Positions 9,136 to 19,058 are shown, counted from the first letter of the stretch. The stretch is DNA of 64,000 nt from Clavibacter californiensis (GCF_021952865.1 NZ_CP040792.1:2852001-2916000); one strand, 5' to 3'. A program made the numbers and translations. The notes: generated by a model not told the origin, from the letters alone.

Positions 9136-9314
9136 CCCCGCCCCCACCTCGCCGGCGTGGACCCCCGTCCACGACCCGATTCCACGGGCGCGCTCAGCTT
9201 ACGTGCCCGGATCCATAGGGGGCGTACTAAGTAGCCCTACGCGGATGACATGAGTGGTCGTCCCAGTGGTGGCAGTGGCGGCTGCTAGCGTCGGGACAGG
9301 GATCGGGGGATCGC
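9136..9314. promoter_or_regulatory. Divergent promoter region, signalling operon and acyltransferase
   Basis: This 179-bp gap is the only sizeable non-coding stretch between the minus-strand partner-switching operon and the plus-strand acyltransferase, so it should hold promoters for both. I see a relatively AT-rich patch near 9225-9250 but no convincing -35/-10 pair. Confidence 0.4.
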
Positions 9315-10469
9315 ATGGCATCAGCACGACGACCGGAGCTGCCCTACCTCGACGGAATGCGGGGCGCCGCCGCCCTCGCCGTCGTGGCGTTCCACGCGTT
9401 CCTCTACACCGGGCTCAGCGGTCAGGCCTGGCGGGACCTGCCGCTCCTCGGGTGGATCACCGGCTACGGCTACCTCGGCGTGCCCGTCTTCATCGTCCTG
9501 TCGGGCTACGTCCTCATGCTGCCCGTCGCCGGCCGCCCGGGGCTCGACCTGCGGCACGGCACGGCGACCTTCCTCCGGCGCCGGGCCCGGCGGATCCTGC
9601 CGCCCTACTTCGCGGCCCTCGCGCTCAGCCTGCTGATGGCGCTCGCGATCCCCGTGATGCGCGACGGCGCCGGCACCGCGTGGGAGAGCGCGGCGCCCGC
9701 CACCCCCGCGGGCATCGTCTCCCATGTGCTCCTGCTGCAGGACGTCTCCCCCGCGTGGGTCAGCCAGGTGAACGCGCCGCTGTGGAGCGTGGCCGTCGAG
9801 TGGCAGATCTACTTCCTCATGCCGCTGGTGCTGCTGCCGCTCTGGCGCCGCTGGGGCGGGCTGCCCGTCGTCGCTGCCGCCACGATCGTCATGACCGGCG
9901 CGTCCCTCGCCGTCTTCGCCCCCTGGGCGTGCCCGTGGCTGCTGGGCCTCTTCGCCGCCGGGATGCTCGCCGCCGAGCTCACGGTCGGCGGTCGCCCGCG
10001 CTGGGCGTCCGACCGGCTGCTGCTCGCGGTGGCCGCGGGCGCCGCGGCCGTGCTGCTCCTCGGGATCACGGTGCTGCAGGGCAGCGTGTGGGCCGCGGAG
10101 CTCGTCGCCGGCGCGGGCTTCGCGTCGCTCCTCGCGTGGGCAGGCGGGCGCACGATGGCCGGATCCCGCCCGCGCGCGCTCGGCGCCTTCGTCACCCGTC
10201 CGGCGCAACGGCTCGGACTCGTCTCCTACAGCGTCTACCTCGTTCACGGCCCGTTCCTCGCGCTCGGCAACCTCCTCCTGCTGCCGCTCGGGCTGCCCAC
10301 GGGCGCGCACGCGGCGCTGATGCTGCTGGTCGTCGCGCCGCTCGCGGTCGCGGCCGGCTTCGGCTTCTTCCACCTCGTGGAGCGGCACTTCCTCAACACG
10401 CGCCAGGTGCACGTCACGGAGGCGGCGGTTCCGGATGGGGTGCCCGTCTCGCCCAAGCCCGCGGCCTGA
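9315..10469 (+). CDS. Acyltransferase 3 family membrane protein (OafA/YrhL-like)
   Basis: 384 residues with about ten membrane segments. The N-terminus has the family signature LPYLDGMRGAAALAVVAFHAF, with the conserved His near residue 29, followed by YLGVPVFIVLSGYVL and the basic loop FLRRRARRILPPYF. Such enzymes move acetyl or other acyl groups onto sugars of surface glycans. It is transcribed away from the glycan/partner-switching operon and may decorate the same polymer, though that is inference. The ATG follows a G-rich stretch (ggggatc) two bases upstream. Confidence 0.85.
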   Translation: MASARRPELPYLDGMRGAAALAVVAFHAFLYTGLSGQAWRDLPLLGWITGYGYLGVPVFIVLSGYVLMLPVAGRPGLDLRHGTATFLRRRARRILPPYFAALALSLLMALAIPVMRDGAGTAWESAAPATPAGIVSHVLLLQDVSPAWVSQVNAPLWSVAVEWQIYFLMPLVLLPLWRRWGGLPVVAAATIVMTGASLAVFAPWACPWLLGLFAAGMLAAELTVGGRPRWASDRLLLAVAAGAAAVLLLGITVLQGSVWAAELVAGAGFASLLAWAGGRTMAGSRPRALGAFVTRPAQRLGLVSYSVYLVHGPFLALGNLLLLPLGLPTGAHAALMLLVVAPLAVAAGFGFFHLVERHFLNTRQVHVTEAAVPDGVPVSPKPAA

Positions 10470-10505
10470 CGCGGGTCGATCGGCCCGATCAGCCCGCCTC
10501 GGCGG

Positions 10506-10580
10506 TGCCCCCGCAGGGACTCGAACCCTGACCTGTAGCGATTTTAAGTCGCCCGTCTCTGCCAATTGGACTACGGGGGC
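10506..10580 (-). tRNA. tRNA with anticodon UAA (Leu by codon table), short variable region
   Basis: A full cloverleaf can be drawn: acceptor GCCCCCG/CGGGGGC, D stem GTC/GAC, anticodon stem GGCGA/TCGCT with loop CTTAAAA (anticodon TAA), T arm CAGGG-TTCGAGT-CCCTG, discriminator A. No CCA is encoded. The anticodon reads UUA leucine codons, which are very rare in such GC-rich DNA. Classical leucine tRNAs carry a long variable arm, whereas only six bases separate the anticodon and T stems here, so charging identity deserves a check. Confidence 0.85.
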
Positions 10581-10645
10581 GTCGGCGCCGAGGCGCTCCC
10601 GACAGCCTACGGTCGGCGGACGGATCCGGTCCGCCCGCGCATGAC

Positions 10646-10677
10646 GACGGCCCGCACGCTGCTGCGTGCGGGCCGTC
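10646..10677 (-). terminator. Hairpin after the NADH dehydrogenase gene
   Basis: Fourteen-base perfect arms (gacggcccgcacgc and its complement) surround a TGCT loop, 18 bases beyond the stop of the minus-strand dehydrogenase gene. Confidence 0.75.
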
Positions 10678-10695
10678 GAGAGTGGTGCGGGTGGA

Positions 10696-12183
10696 TCAGG
10701 CCGAGGGCTTCTCGTCCGCGTTCTCCACGCTGGGCGAGGAGCTGTAGCTGCCCGCGAGCGCCGGGGACTTCTCGCCCTCGGTGGGCGCGTCGGCCTTCTC
10801 GTCGGCGGCCTTCTTGGCGGGCGCCTCCTCCTTCTTCGCGGGAGCGGCCGGCGCGGCGTCCGCGGCGGGACGCGGGCGCGACGCGAACGTCTCGAACGCG
10901 GTGCGCGGGGTCTCGCGCGCCTCGAGCGAGACGATGTCGCGGCCCCAGACCAGGTTGTTCACCCAGCCGGTGACGACGCGCGCCTTGCGCTCGAAGGACG
11001 GGATCGCGAAGCCGTGGTAGCCGCGGTGCATGACCCAGGCGGGGAAGCCCGTGATGCCGAGCTTGCCGGACTGGAACGCGCCCTGGTACAGACCGAGGCC
11101 CGCGACGGCGCCGAGGTTCTTGTGGAAGTAGTCGGTGATCCCCTCGCCGCGGAGGCTCGCGGTGAGGTTCTTCGCCATGAGCTTGCCCTGGCGGACGGCG
11201 TGCTGCGCGTTGGGCACGCAGAAGCCGCCGACGCCGCCGCCCGTGAGGTCGGGGGTGGCCGCCACGTCGCCGGCGCCCCAGGCGTCCGCGACGATGCCGT
11301 CGTCGCCCTCGACGCGACCGTCGGCGCGCACGCGCAGGCGCCCGCGCTCCTCGATCGGGAGGTCGGTGTTCTTGAGCATGGGGCTGGCCATGACGCCCGC
11401 GGTCCAGACGATGACGTCGGACTCGAACGACTCGCCGGTCGACAGCTCGACGACGCCGCCGACGGCGGACTTGAGCTGCGTGTCGAGGTGCACGAGCGCG
11501 CCGCGCTCGGCGAGGTTCTTCAGCACCCAGTGGCTGGTCTCGAGCGACACCTCGGGCATGATGCGGCCCATCGCCTCGATGAGGTGGAAGTGCGTGTCCT
11601 CGAAGTCGATCTCGGGGTACTTCTTCACGAGGTCGGTCGCGATGCTGCGCATCTCGGCGAAGACCTCGATGCCGGCGAAGCCGCCGCCGACCACCACGAA
11701 GGTGAGGAGGCGCTCGCGCTCGGGGCCGGCGGGCAGCGTGGCCGCGCGGTCGAAGTTGGCGAAGATGCGGTCGCGGATGGCGACGGCCTCCTCGATCGTC
11801 TTCAGGCCGATGGCCTCGTCGGCGACGCCCGGGATCGGGAACGTGCGCGAGACGCTGCCCGCGGTGACGACGATGATGTCGTACGCGAACTCGTACGGCT
11901 CGCCCACGGGCGGCGTGATGGTCGCGGTCTTCGACGCGTGGTCGATGCCGGTGACCTTCGCCGTGACGACGTTGGTGGTGCGGAGGTGGCGCCGCTGCGA
12001 GACGACCGCGTGGCGGGGCTCGATGGATCCGGAGACCACCTCGGGCAGGAACGGCTGGTACGTCATGTACGGCAGCGGGTCCACCATGGTGACCTCGGCC
12101 TCGCCGGATCGGAGGTGCGACTCGAGCTTCCATGCCGTGTAGAAACCGGCGTAGCCGCCGCCGACGATCAGGATTTTGGGCAC
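10696..12183 (-). CDS. ndh: Type II NADH dehydrogenase (FAD-dependent)
   Basis: 495 residues, membrane-associated respiratory enzyme passing electrons from NADH to quinone without proton pumping. The N-terminal Rossmann motif ILIVGGGYAGFYTAW binds FAD; the second, TFVVVGGGFAGIEVFAEM, binds NADH; GVVADAWGAGDVAATP is the C-terminal FAD contact. The family is usually 400-460 residues; the extra length is a roughly 60-residue Ala/Lys/Glu-rich tail that looks disordered. The GTG start is preceded by AGGGAG at nine bases. Transcribed alone, with its own terminator. Confidence 0.9.
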   Translation of the reverse strand: MPKILIVGGGYAGFYTAWKLESHLRSGEAEVTMVDPLPYMTYQPFLPEVVSGSIEPRHAVVSQRRHLRTTNVVTAKVTGIDHASKTATITPPVGEPYEFAYDIIVVTAGSVSRTFPIPGVADEAIGLKTIEEAVAIRDRIFANFDRAATLPAGPERERLLTFVVVGGGFAGIEVFAEMRSIATDLVKKYPEIDFEDTHFHLIEAMGRIMPEVSLETSHWVLKNLAERGALVHLDTQLKSAVGGVVELSTGESFESDVIVWTAGVMASPMLKNTDLPIEERGRLRVRADGRVEGDDGIVADAWGAGDVAATPDLTGGGVGGFCVPNAQHAVRQGKLMAKNLTASLRGEGITDYFHKNLGAVAGLGLYQGAFQSGKLGITGFPAWVMHRGYHGFAIPSFERKARVVTGWVNNLVWGRDIVSLEARETPRTAFETFASRPRPAADAAPAAPAKKEEAPAKKAADEKADAPTEGEKSPALAGSYSSSPSVENADEKPSA

Positions 12184-12220
12184 GATGGATGACTCCCTGC
12201 AGGTTGTGGTCGAAATCAGG

Positions 12221-13504
12221 CTACCCCTTCCGGAGCAGCCTCCTGAAATGCCGCGATGCGACGACGGCCATGGCCGCCGCGAGCGCCGCGAAGACGGAGA
12301 GGACGAGGGCGGGGATCCCCACCTCGCGGAGCGCGCCGACGGTCGGCAGCGCGCCGGCCTCGGGGTCGGCGGTGGGGCCGTCGGCGGGCACCGCGGGCGC
12401 GGCGTCCGGGGTGGCGGACGCGGCCGGATCCGGCGTCGCGGCGGGCGCGCGGCGGTACAGGCGCACCCACTCCTCGAGGTCGCCCAGCGGCTTGCCGCTC
12501 GCGGGCGCGACGTCGGCCGTCACGGCGGCGGCCGCGTCGACGAGCCCGCGGCCGTAGATCTCCGCCTGGCCCTTCTGCCGGGCCGTGGCGAGCACGCGCT
12601 CCACGACGTCGTCGGCCTTGAGCTCCGGATGCGCGGCCCGCACGAGCGCGACCACGCCGGACACGAGGGGCGCCGCGCCGCTCGTGCCGCTCCACTGCAC
12701 GTACCGACCGCCGGGCTCCACGCCGACGAGCTGCTCGCTGGGAGCGGCCACCGCGATGGTGATGCCCTGCGACGACGCGTCGAAGCTCGCGGCGCCCGAG
12801 CGGTCGACGCCCGCGACCGCGAGCACGCCGGGGATCGTGGCGGGCGCGCCCACCTCGGTCGTGCCGCTCCCCCGGTTGCCGGCCGCCGCGACGACCACGA
12901 CGTCGTGCTCGTAGGCGTAGAGGAAGGCACGGTCCCAGCTCTCCGGCCAGTCGAGCGAGTTGCGCGTGAGGGACATGTTGATCACGCTGGCGCCGTTGTC
13001 GACGGCCCAGCGGACGGCGTCGGCGATCTGCGCGTCCTCGTCGCGCGCGCCCGGGGTCGGGCCGCCGAGCGCGACCGAGACGCTGAGCACGCTCGCAGCC
13101 GGGGCGACGCCGATGACGCCGGATCCGGTGCCCGTGCCGCGGCCCGCGAGGAGCGACGCGACCATCGTGCCGTGCTCGCTCGAGGCGCCGACGGGCTTCG
13201 TGCCGTCCGCGGATCCGACGCCCGAGACGTCCGTGCCGCCCGCGACCGCGCCGCGCAGGTCGGCGACCGAGGCGTCGACGCCCGTGTCGATGACGGCGAC
13301 CTTCACGCCTTCGCCGCGCGTGGTCTGCCACGCCTGCTCGATGCCGTAGTCGGCGAGCCAGTACTCGCGCTCCCGCACCGGATCCGCGTGGGCGGGCGTC
13401 GCGGAGGGCAGCACGGCGACGAGGGCGAGGATCCCGACGGCGGCCGTTCGCGTGAGACGGCTCCCGGGCCGGGTCGACGCGCGCGGGCCGGACGCCGGGG
13501 TCAT
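12221..13504 (-). CDS. Mycosin-like membrane-anchored subtilisin (S8) protease
   Basis: 427 residues: signal peptide 1-40, subtilisin domain about 45-345, Pro/Ala-rich linker, C-terminal TM about 393-415 and a basic tail. Catalytic residues are visible: Asp73 (VIDTGVD), His111 (HGTMVAS), oxyanion Asn210 (AAAGN) and Ser275 (GTSGAAP). This order matches mycosins of type VII secretion systems, but no ESX genes are in the window. Its start overlaps the DUF501 stop (ATGA), linking it to a cell-division neighbourhood. The substrate is unknown. Confidence 0.88.
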   Translation of the reverse strand: MTPASGPRASTRPGSRLTRTAAVGILALVAVLPSATPAHADPVREREYWLADYGIEQAWQTTRGEGVKVAVIDTGVDASVADLRGAVAGGTDVSGVGSADGTKPVGASSEHGTMVASLLAGRGTGTGSGVIGVAPAASVLSVSVALGGPTPGARDEDAQIADAVRWAVDNGASVINMSLTRNSLDWPESWDRAFLYAYEHDVVVVAAAGNRGSGTTEVGAPATIPGVLAVAGVDRSGAASFDASSQGITIAVAAPSEQLVGVEPGGRYVQWSGTSGAAPLVSGVVALVRAAHPELKADDVVERVLATARQKGQAEIYGRGLVDAAAAVTADVAPASGKPLGDLEEWVRLYRRAPAATPDPAASATPDAAPAVPADGPTADPEAGALPTVGALREVGIPALVLSVFAALAAAMAVVASRHFRRLLRKG

Positions 13505-14016
13505 GCCGCGTCGGGGTCGGCGCACTCGCAGACGTCCGGCGACCACGAGGCCCGGGCCAGCGCGATGTCGCCGATGGGGTTCACGCCGGGACCCGCGGCG
13601 AGCGCGTGGCCCGCGAGGGCGTGCAGGCACTTGACGCGCACGGGCATGCCGCCCGCGGAGACGCCCGCGAGCTCGGGCACCACGAGGATCGACTCGCGGT
13701 CGGCGAGGTAGGACGCGTGCGCGGCGGCATAGGCGTCGCGCAGCGCCTCGTCCTCCGCCAGGTCGTCCTGCAGCTCGGCCATGACGTGCTCGGCCTCGAG
13801 GTGCGAGATGGCGGCGGTGGCCGCGGGGTGGCACAGGTAGTACAGCGTGGGGAACGGCGTGCCGTCGGTGAGGCGAGGCGCCGTGCTCACGACGGTGGGG
13901 TTGCCGCAGACGCAGCGGGCGGCGATGCCGACCACGTCGCGCGCCGGGCGGCCGAGCTGGGCGGTGACGACGCGCACGTCGCGCTCGGAGGGCGGGTCGA
14001 AGGGGGGTCGGGTCAC
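13501..14016 (-). CDS. DUF501 family protein
   Basis: 171 residues, conserved actinobacterial protein of unknown function. It has a CVCGNPTV motif early, LYYLCHP in the middle, VKCLHALAGHAL later and CECADP at the end; the paired cysteines and histidines suggest metal binding. In actinobacteria this gene commonly sits between an FtsB/DivIC-like gene and a Ppx/GppA or protease gene, as here. It overlaps both neighbours by four bases (ATGA), so the three are co-translated. Confidence 0.85.
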   Translation of the reverse strand: MTRPPFDPPSERDVRVVTAQLGRPARDVVGIAARCVCGNPTVVSTAPRLTDGTPFPTLYYLCHPAATAAISHLEAEHVMAELQDDLAEDEALRDAYAAAHASYLADRESILVVPELAGVSAGGMPVRVKCLHALAGHALAAGPGVNPIGDIALARASWSPDVCECADPDAA

Positions 14017-14573
14017 TGGTCGCCTCCCTGGACGGATCCCTGGAGCTGGTCGGGCGGGGTGTCGCTGAGGGCGCTGGTGAGCGCGGAACCGAGCAGGGCC
14101 TGCACCCAGTCCTGCTTCGTCTCCTGCAGGTCGGCGCTGATGGGAGCGCCGTCGGGCGTGGTGGTGGCGGCGTCGCCTGTCGCGGCCGGCAGTCCGCGGA
14201 CGAGGTAGCTCGTCTCGCCGGGCATGACGTAGAAGAGGCGATCCCGGACCTGCGCCTTGAGGAAGGCCGGATCGTCGTAGCGGGCGCGCTGGTCCTGGAG
14301 CTGGGCGATGGTGCCCTTCTGGGCGTCCACCGCGCTCTGCAGGCTGCTGAGCTGCTGCCGCTGCTCGAGGTAGATGCGGAGGCCGGGGGCGAGCACCACC
14401 ACAGTGAGGACGAGCAGCACGAGCACCATCACGGAGAAGCCGGAGAAGCGCATGCTGCGGAGCCAGTTGCCCGCGGGGGCGTCGCCGTCGGGCAGCGCCA
14501 CGGGGACGCGCTCGGTGCGCGGACGCGGAGCGCGTCGGGCGCGGAGGGTGTCGAGGCCGGGGAAGCGGGCCAT
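14013..14573 (-). CDS. FtsB/DivIC-like septum formation initiator
   Basis: 186 residues: a Pro/Arg-rich cytosolic N-terminus, one TM (about 48-68), then a coiled coil (EQRQQLSSLQSAVDAQKGTIAQLQDQ) and the conserved RDRLFYVMPGE segment. This is the DivIC/FtsB layout: a bitopic divisome protein forming a complex with FtsL- and FtsQ-type partners. A strong AGGAGG lies just upstream of the ATG. It is the first gene of a cluster with DUF501 and the mycosin-like protease, downstream of enolase on the same strand. Confidence 0.9.
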   Translation of the reverse strand: MARFPGLDTLRARRAPRPRTERVPVALPDGDAPAGNWLRSMRFSGFSVMVLVLLVLTVVVLAPGLRIYLEQRQQLSSLQSAVDAQKGTIAQLQDQRARYDDPAFLKAQVRDRLFYVMPGETSYLVRGLPAATGDAATTTPDGAPISADLQETKQDWVQALLGSALTSALSDTPPDQLQGSVQGGDQ

Positions 14574-14603
14574 CGGTCCTCCTTCGTGTGCGGATCGGGT
14601 CGT

Positions 14604-14616
14604 GGGGGGGGGGGGG
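14604..14616. repeat. Run of 13 G in the eno–ftsB gap
   Basis: Thirteen consecutive G residues lie 31 bases upstream of the ftsB-like start codon, between its Shine-Dalgarno and the eno terminator. Homopolymers this long are prone to slippage in cells and to sequencing errors. Its position could affect expression of the division gene. Confidence 0.85.
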
Positions 14617-14622
14617 AACGGC

Positions 14623-14655
14623 GATCCGCCCGCGCCGGGTGGGCGCGGGCGGATC
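14623..14655 (-). terminator. Enolase terminator hairpin
   Basis: Fourteen-base arms (gatccgcccgcgcc and complement) with a five-base loop lie just after the eno stop codon. The hairpin abuts the G13 tract. Confidence 0.75.
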
Positions 14656-14662
14656 GGCGTGA

Positions 14663-15991
<1,329 letters not shown>

Positions 15992-16056
15992 CTAGCCGCG
16001 GGGTCATTCCGGGCCGCGGGCGGCGAGGCCCGCGCATGTGTCGCGCAGGTGACGGA

Positions 16057-17364
16057 TCAGCCGCGCGGTCCTCCGTCGAGCGGGCGCTCCTGGAGGGAGG
16101 CGGCGTCCGCCGTGTCGGCGTCGACGGAGGCGAACGTGCGGAAGCCCTGCTGCTTGAGCGCCTCGAGGAGCGGCGCGACGTTCTTCGGGCGCGGCTCCAG
16201 GCGCACGCGACGACCGGACCTGACGAGCTCGGCCTTGAGGCGCGCGAGCACGGCGACCGGGGTGCGCCGGTCGTGCACGAGCGCGATCGCGTCGGCGTCC
16301 TCCGCCGCGGGCAGCACGGCCAGGTCGACGATCCGCTCGAAGCCGATGGAGAAGCCGGCCGCGGGCACGTCCTGCCCGAGGAATCGGCCGATCATGCCGT
16401 CGTAGCGGCCGCCGCCGCCGACCGAGCTGCCGGAGGCGGGGTGCGCGATCTCGAAGATCGTGCCCGTGTAGTAGCCCATGCCGCGGACGAGGGTCGGGTC
16501 GAAGCGGAGCGTGACCCCGTCGGGCAGGCCGACGAGCGCGCCGGCGAGGGTCTCGAGGTCGGCGATCGCGTCGGGGTCGACGCCCGCGGGGAGGATCCCG
16601 GTGATCGCCTCGGCCGTGAGCGGCACGCCGCCGTCGGCGAGCGCGGGCTCGATGCGCTCGAGGATCCCCCCGAGCACGGCCGCCGCGTCCGCGCCGCCCT
16701 CGGCGAGCTCCGCCACGACGCCCGCGGCGCCGATCTTGTCGAGCTTGTCGATGCTGATGAGCGCCTGCGCCTGGCGATCGGGCGCGAAGCCGCAGAAGCC
16801 GAGGATCCCGGCGAGGATGCGGCGGTCGTTCACGCGGATGGTGCAGCCGGTGAGGCCGAGGGCCGCGAGCGTGGCGGCGGTCGCGGAGATCAGCTCGACC
16901 TCGGCCAGCTGCCCGGCCTCCCCGATGATGTCGATGTCGCACTGCATGAACTGGCGGTAGCGGCCCTTCTGCGGCCGCTCGGCGCGCCAGACCGGCGCGG
17001 CCTGGATCGACCGGAAGACGCCGGGGAGCTCCGCGCGGTGCGAGGCGTAGAAGCGCGCGAGCGGCACCGTGAGGTCGAAGCGGAGCCCGAGGTCGGAGAG
17101 GGCGAGCACGTCGCCTGCGTCGGCGGCCGCGTGCAGGTCGTCGCCCGAGAGGCCGCGCTTCAGCACCGAGTAGGCGAGCTTCTCGTTGTCGCCGCCGAGG
17201 CCCGCGTGCAGCCGGCCGGACTCCTCCACCACGGGCGTCTCGATCTCGTCGAAGCCGTGCGCGCGGTAGGTGCGGCGGATGATCGCGAGCGCCTGCTCGC
17301 GGCGGGCCTTCTCGGCGGGCAGGAAGTCGCGCATGCCGCGGGGCGGCGTGATCTGCTGGGGCAT
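16057..17364 (-). CDS. hisS: Histidyl-tRNA synthetase
   Basis: 435 residues, class II synthetase. Motif 2 region FRSIQAAPVWRAERPQKGRYRQF, the HisA-type motif LVRGMGYYTGTIFEI and motif 3 AAGFSIGFERI are all visible, followed by a C-terminal anticodon-binding domain (LVHDRRTPVAVLARLKAEL...). It charges tRNA-His. The ATG is ten bases downstream of the stop of the TetR gene's strand neighbour, with transcription running away from it; the TetR gene lies upstream on the same strand with a 12-base gap, so they may be cotranscribed. Confidence 0.97.
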   Translation of the reverse strand: MPQQITPPRGMRDFLPAEKARREQALAIIRRTYRAHGFDEIETPVVEESGRLHAGLGGDNEKLAYSVLKRGLSGDDLHAAADAGDVLALSDLGLRFDLTVPLARFYASHRAELPGVFRSIQAAPVWRAERPQKGRYRQFMQCDIDIIGEAGQLAEVELISATAATLAALGLTGCTIRVNDRRILAGILGFCGFAPDRQAQALISIDKLDKIGAAGVVAELAEGGADAAAVLGGILERIEPALADGGVPLTAEAITGILPAGVDPDAIADLETLAGALVGLPDGVTLRFDPTLVRGMGYYTGTIFEIAHPASGSSVGGGGRYDGMIGRFLGQDVPAAGFSIGFERIVDLAVLPAAEDADAIALVHDRRTPVAVLARLKAELVRSGRRVRLEPRPKNVAPLLEALKQQGFRTFASVDADTADAASLQERPLDGGPRG

Positions 17365-17376
17365 CCCCCGATTCTG

Positions 17377-18018
17377 TCAGGCGACGGGCGGCGTCCCCGC
17401 CCCGGGCGCACCGGGCGCCCCCGGGCCCGCGGCGAGGTCGAGCCACGGCTGGATGCGCGGGGTGAACGCGTCGATGAGCGCCTCGAAGCCGCGCATGGCC
17501 CGGTCGCGGTCGCCCGAGATCACGAAGTCGAACTGGAGGCCGTACGACCCGGCCCGCAGGAGGTCGGCGGTGTCGAGGGCGACCTCCTCGGGGACGCCGT
17601 GGGCGCGCATCCACTCGAGCCCGAACCGGCGCCACGCGGTGACGCTCGCGATGGCGTGCGGCCGGACGACGCCGTCGCGCGTGCGGAGGAGGGCGGCCTC
17701 GAACTCGAGGCGCTGGAAGTCGCGGTTGACGTCGGTGAGTCGCCAGCGCCACGCACGCGTGGCCCACTCCCGGAGCTCGTCGGGCCCGATGACCCGCGGG
17801 TCGCCCTCCACCATCTCGGCCTGGCGCTGGTCGATGGCGTCCATCGCGGCCTCGAGCAGCCGCTCCTTGGACCCGAAGTGGTAGACGAGCACGAAGGTGC
17901 TCTCGCCGAGCGCGTCGGCGAGGCCGCGGAAGGTCACCGACTGGAGCGGGTGCGCGCGCAGGTGGTCGAGGATGTGTGCCAGCAGGTCCTGGCGGCGGTG
18001 CGGATCCGGGGCTGCCAC
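17377..18018 (-). CDS. TetR-family transcriptional regulator
   Basis: 213 residues. The N-terminal helix-turn-helix reads LQSVTFRGLADALGESTFVLVYHFGSKERLLEAAMDAI, the classic TetR pattern; the rest is an alpha-helical ligand domain with no recognisable specificity. The GTG start gives MAAPDPHRR. It ends 12 bases before hisS on the same strand. The 154-bp upstream gap may contain its own operator. The target genes are unknown. Confidence 0.88.
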   Translation of the reverse strand: MAAPDPHRRQDLLAHILDHLRAHPLQSVTFRGLADALGESTFVLVYHFGSKERLLEAAMDAIDQRQAEMVEGDPRVIGPDELREWATRAWRWRLTDVNRDFQRLEFEAALLRTRDGVVRPHAIASVTAWRRFGLEWMRAHGVPEEVALDTADLLRAGSYGLQFDFVISGDRDRAMRGFEALIDAFTPRIQPWLDLAAGPGAPGAPGAGTPPVA

Positions 18019-18172
18019 GCCTCACCATAACAACTGTGATGGACGGGCGGCGAAGGCCGTTACCGTGTGATCGCCCAGGTCTGTCCGCCGTCTCCTTCGG
18101 GTGGAGGCGACGGACGCGGCCGCTCGGGATCGGGTAAATCCCGGGCGATGCCCCCGCGGGCCGGAGCTCGCC

Positions 18173-18952
18173 TCAGGCGGTCCGGCCCGCGCCGGGGGAC
18201 ACGTCGGCGGCGTCGGTCCCGCTTTCGCCTGCATGCGGCTCCGCGGTCTGGATCTCCGCGGCCTGGATCTCCGCCGTCTGGATCTCCGCCGTCAGCGACC
18301 GCAGCGTCGTCCGCAGCGCGCGCTCCGCGTCGAGGCCGCGCGACCTCGCCGAGACCACGACCGCGAGCAGCAGCCGGCCGAGGTCGTCCTCGTCGTCGAC
18401 GGGGATCGCGGCCGGCGCGTCAGCCTCGAGCAGGCCGACGCGCTCCGCCCGGCCGAGCAGCTTGTCGGCGAGCGCGAGGGACGGCATGCCCATCGGGATC
18501 CCGTCGACCACGCTCGTGCGTGCCGACTTCTCGCGGTCCTTGGCGGCGCCCCAGACGCGCAGGACCTCCTCCACGGTGTCCGCGCGCTCGTCGCCGAAGA
18601 CGTGCGGATGGCGGCGCACCATCTTCTCCGTGGCGGTGCGGGCGACGTCCGCGAGGTCGAAGCCCTCGCCCTCGGTGCGCGCGATGTCGGCGTGGAAGAC
18701 CACCTGGAGCAGCACGTCACCGAGCTCCTCGCGCATGCCGGGCACGTCGTCGGTCTCGATGGCCTCGACGAGCTCGTGGCTCTCCTCGAGGAGGTACGGG
18801 ACGAGGGTCCGGTGCGTCATCTCCCGGTTCCAGGCGCACCCGTCGGGGGCGCGGAGGACGGCCATCGCGGCGGCGAGCTCGGCGACGGCGGCGGACGCGG
18901 CCTCGGATCCCGGTTCGGCGGCGGATGCGGACGGGGACGCGGGCTCGCTCAT
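18173..18952 (-). CDS. mazG: MazG-family nucleoside triphosphate pyrophosphohydrolase
   Basis: 259 residues. The MazG core has the metal-binding glutamates in EESHELVEAIETDD and EELGDVLLQVVFHADIA, preceded by CAWNREMTHRTLVPYL; it hydrolyses non-canonical or excess NTPs to NMP and pyrophosphate. The C-terminus carries three EIQ(T/A)A pentapeptide repeats from 15-bp tandem repeats, then a short Gly/Ala tail; this tail is not part of the fold. Divergent from nhaA across a 106-bp region. The ATG has GAGG at about nine bases. Confidence 0.92.
   Translation of the reverse strand: MSEPASPSASAAEPGSEAASAAVAELAAAMAVLRAPDGCAWNREMTHRTLVPYLLEESHELVEAIETDDVPGMREELGDVLLQVVFHADIARTEGEGFDLADVARTATEKMVRRHPHVFGDERADTVEEVLRVWGAAKDREKSARTSVVDGIPMGMPSLALADKLLGRAERVGLLEADAPAAIPVDDEDDLGRLLLAVVVSARSRGLDAERALRTTLRSLTAEIQTAEIQAAEIQTAEPHAGESGTDAADVSPGAGRTA
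18243..18287. repeat. Three 15-bp tandem repeats in the mazG 3' end
   Basis: Three copies of a 15-bp unit (consensus gcggtctggatctcc) lie in frame near the end of mazG and encode repeated EIQTA-type pentapeptides. The copies differ at one or two bases. Confidence 0.9.
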
Positions 18953-19058
18953 CCCGACATCCTCGCACCGGGCCGCCGGTAGGCTGGGGTCCGGTGTGCC
19001 GGGAAGTCTGGTCGGCGGCGGGTGACCGTCTCCCCATCCACCGACCCCGGAAGGCCCC

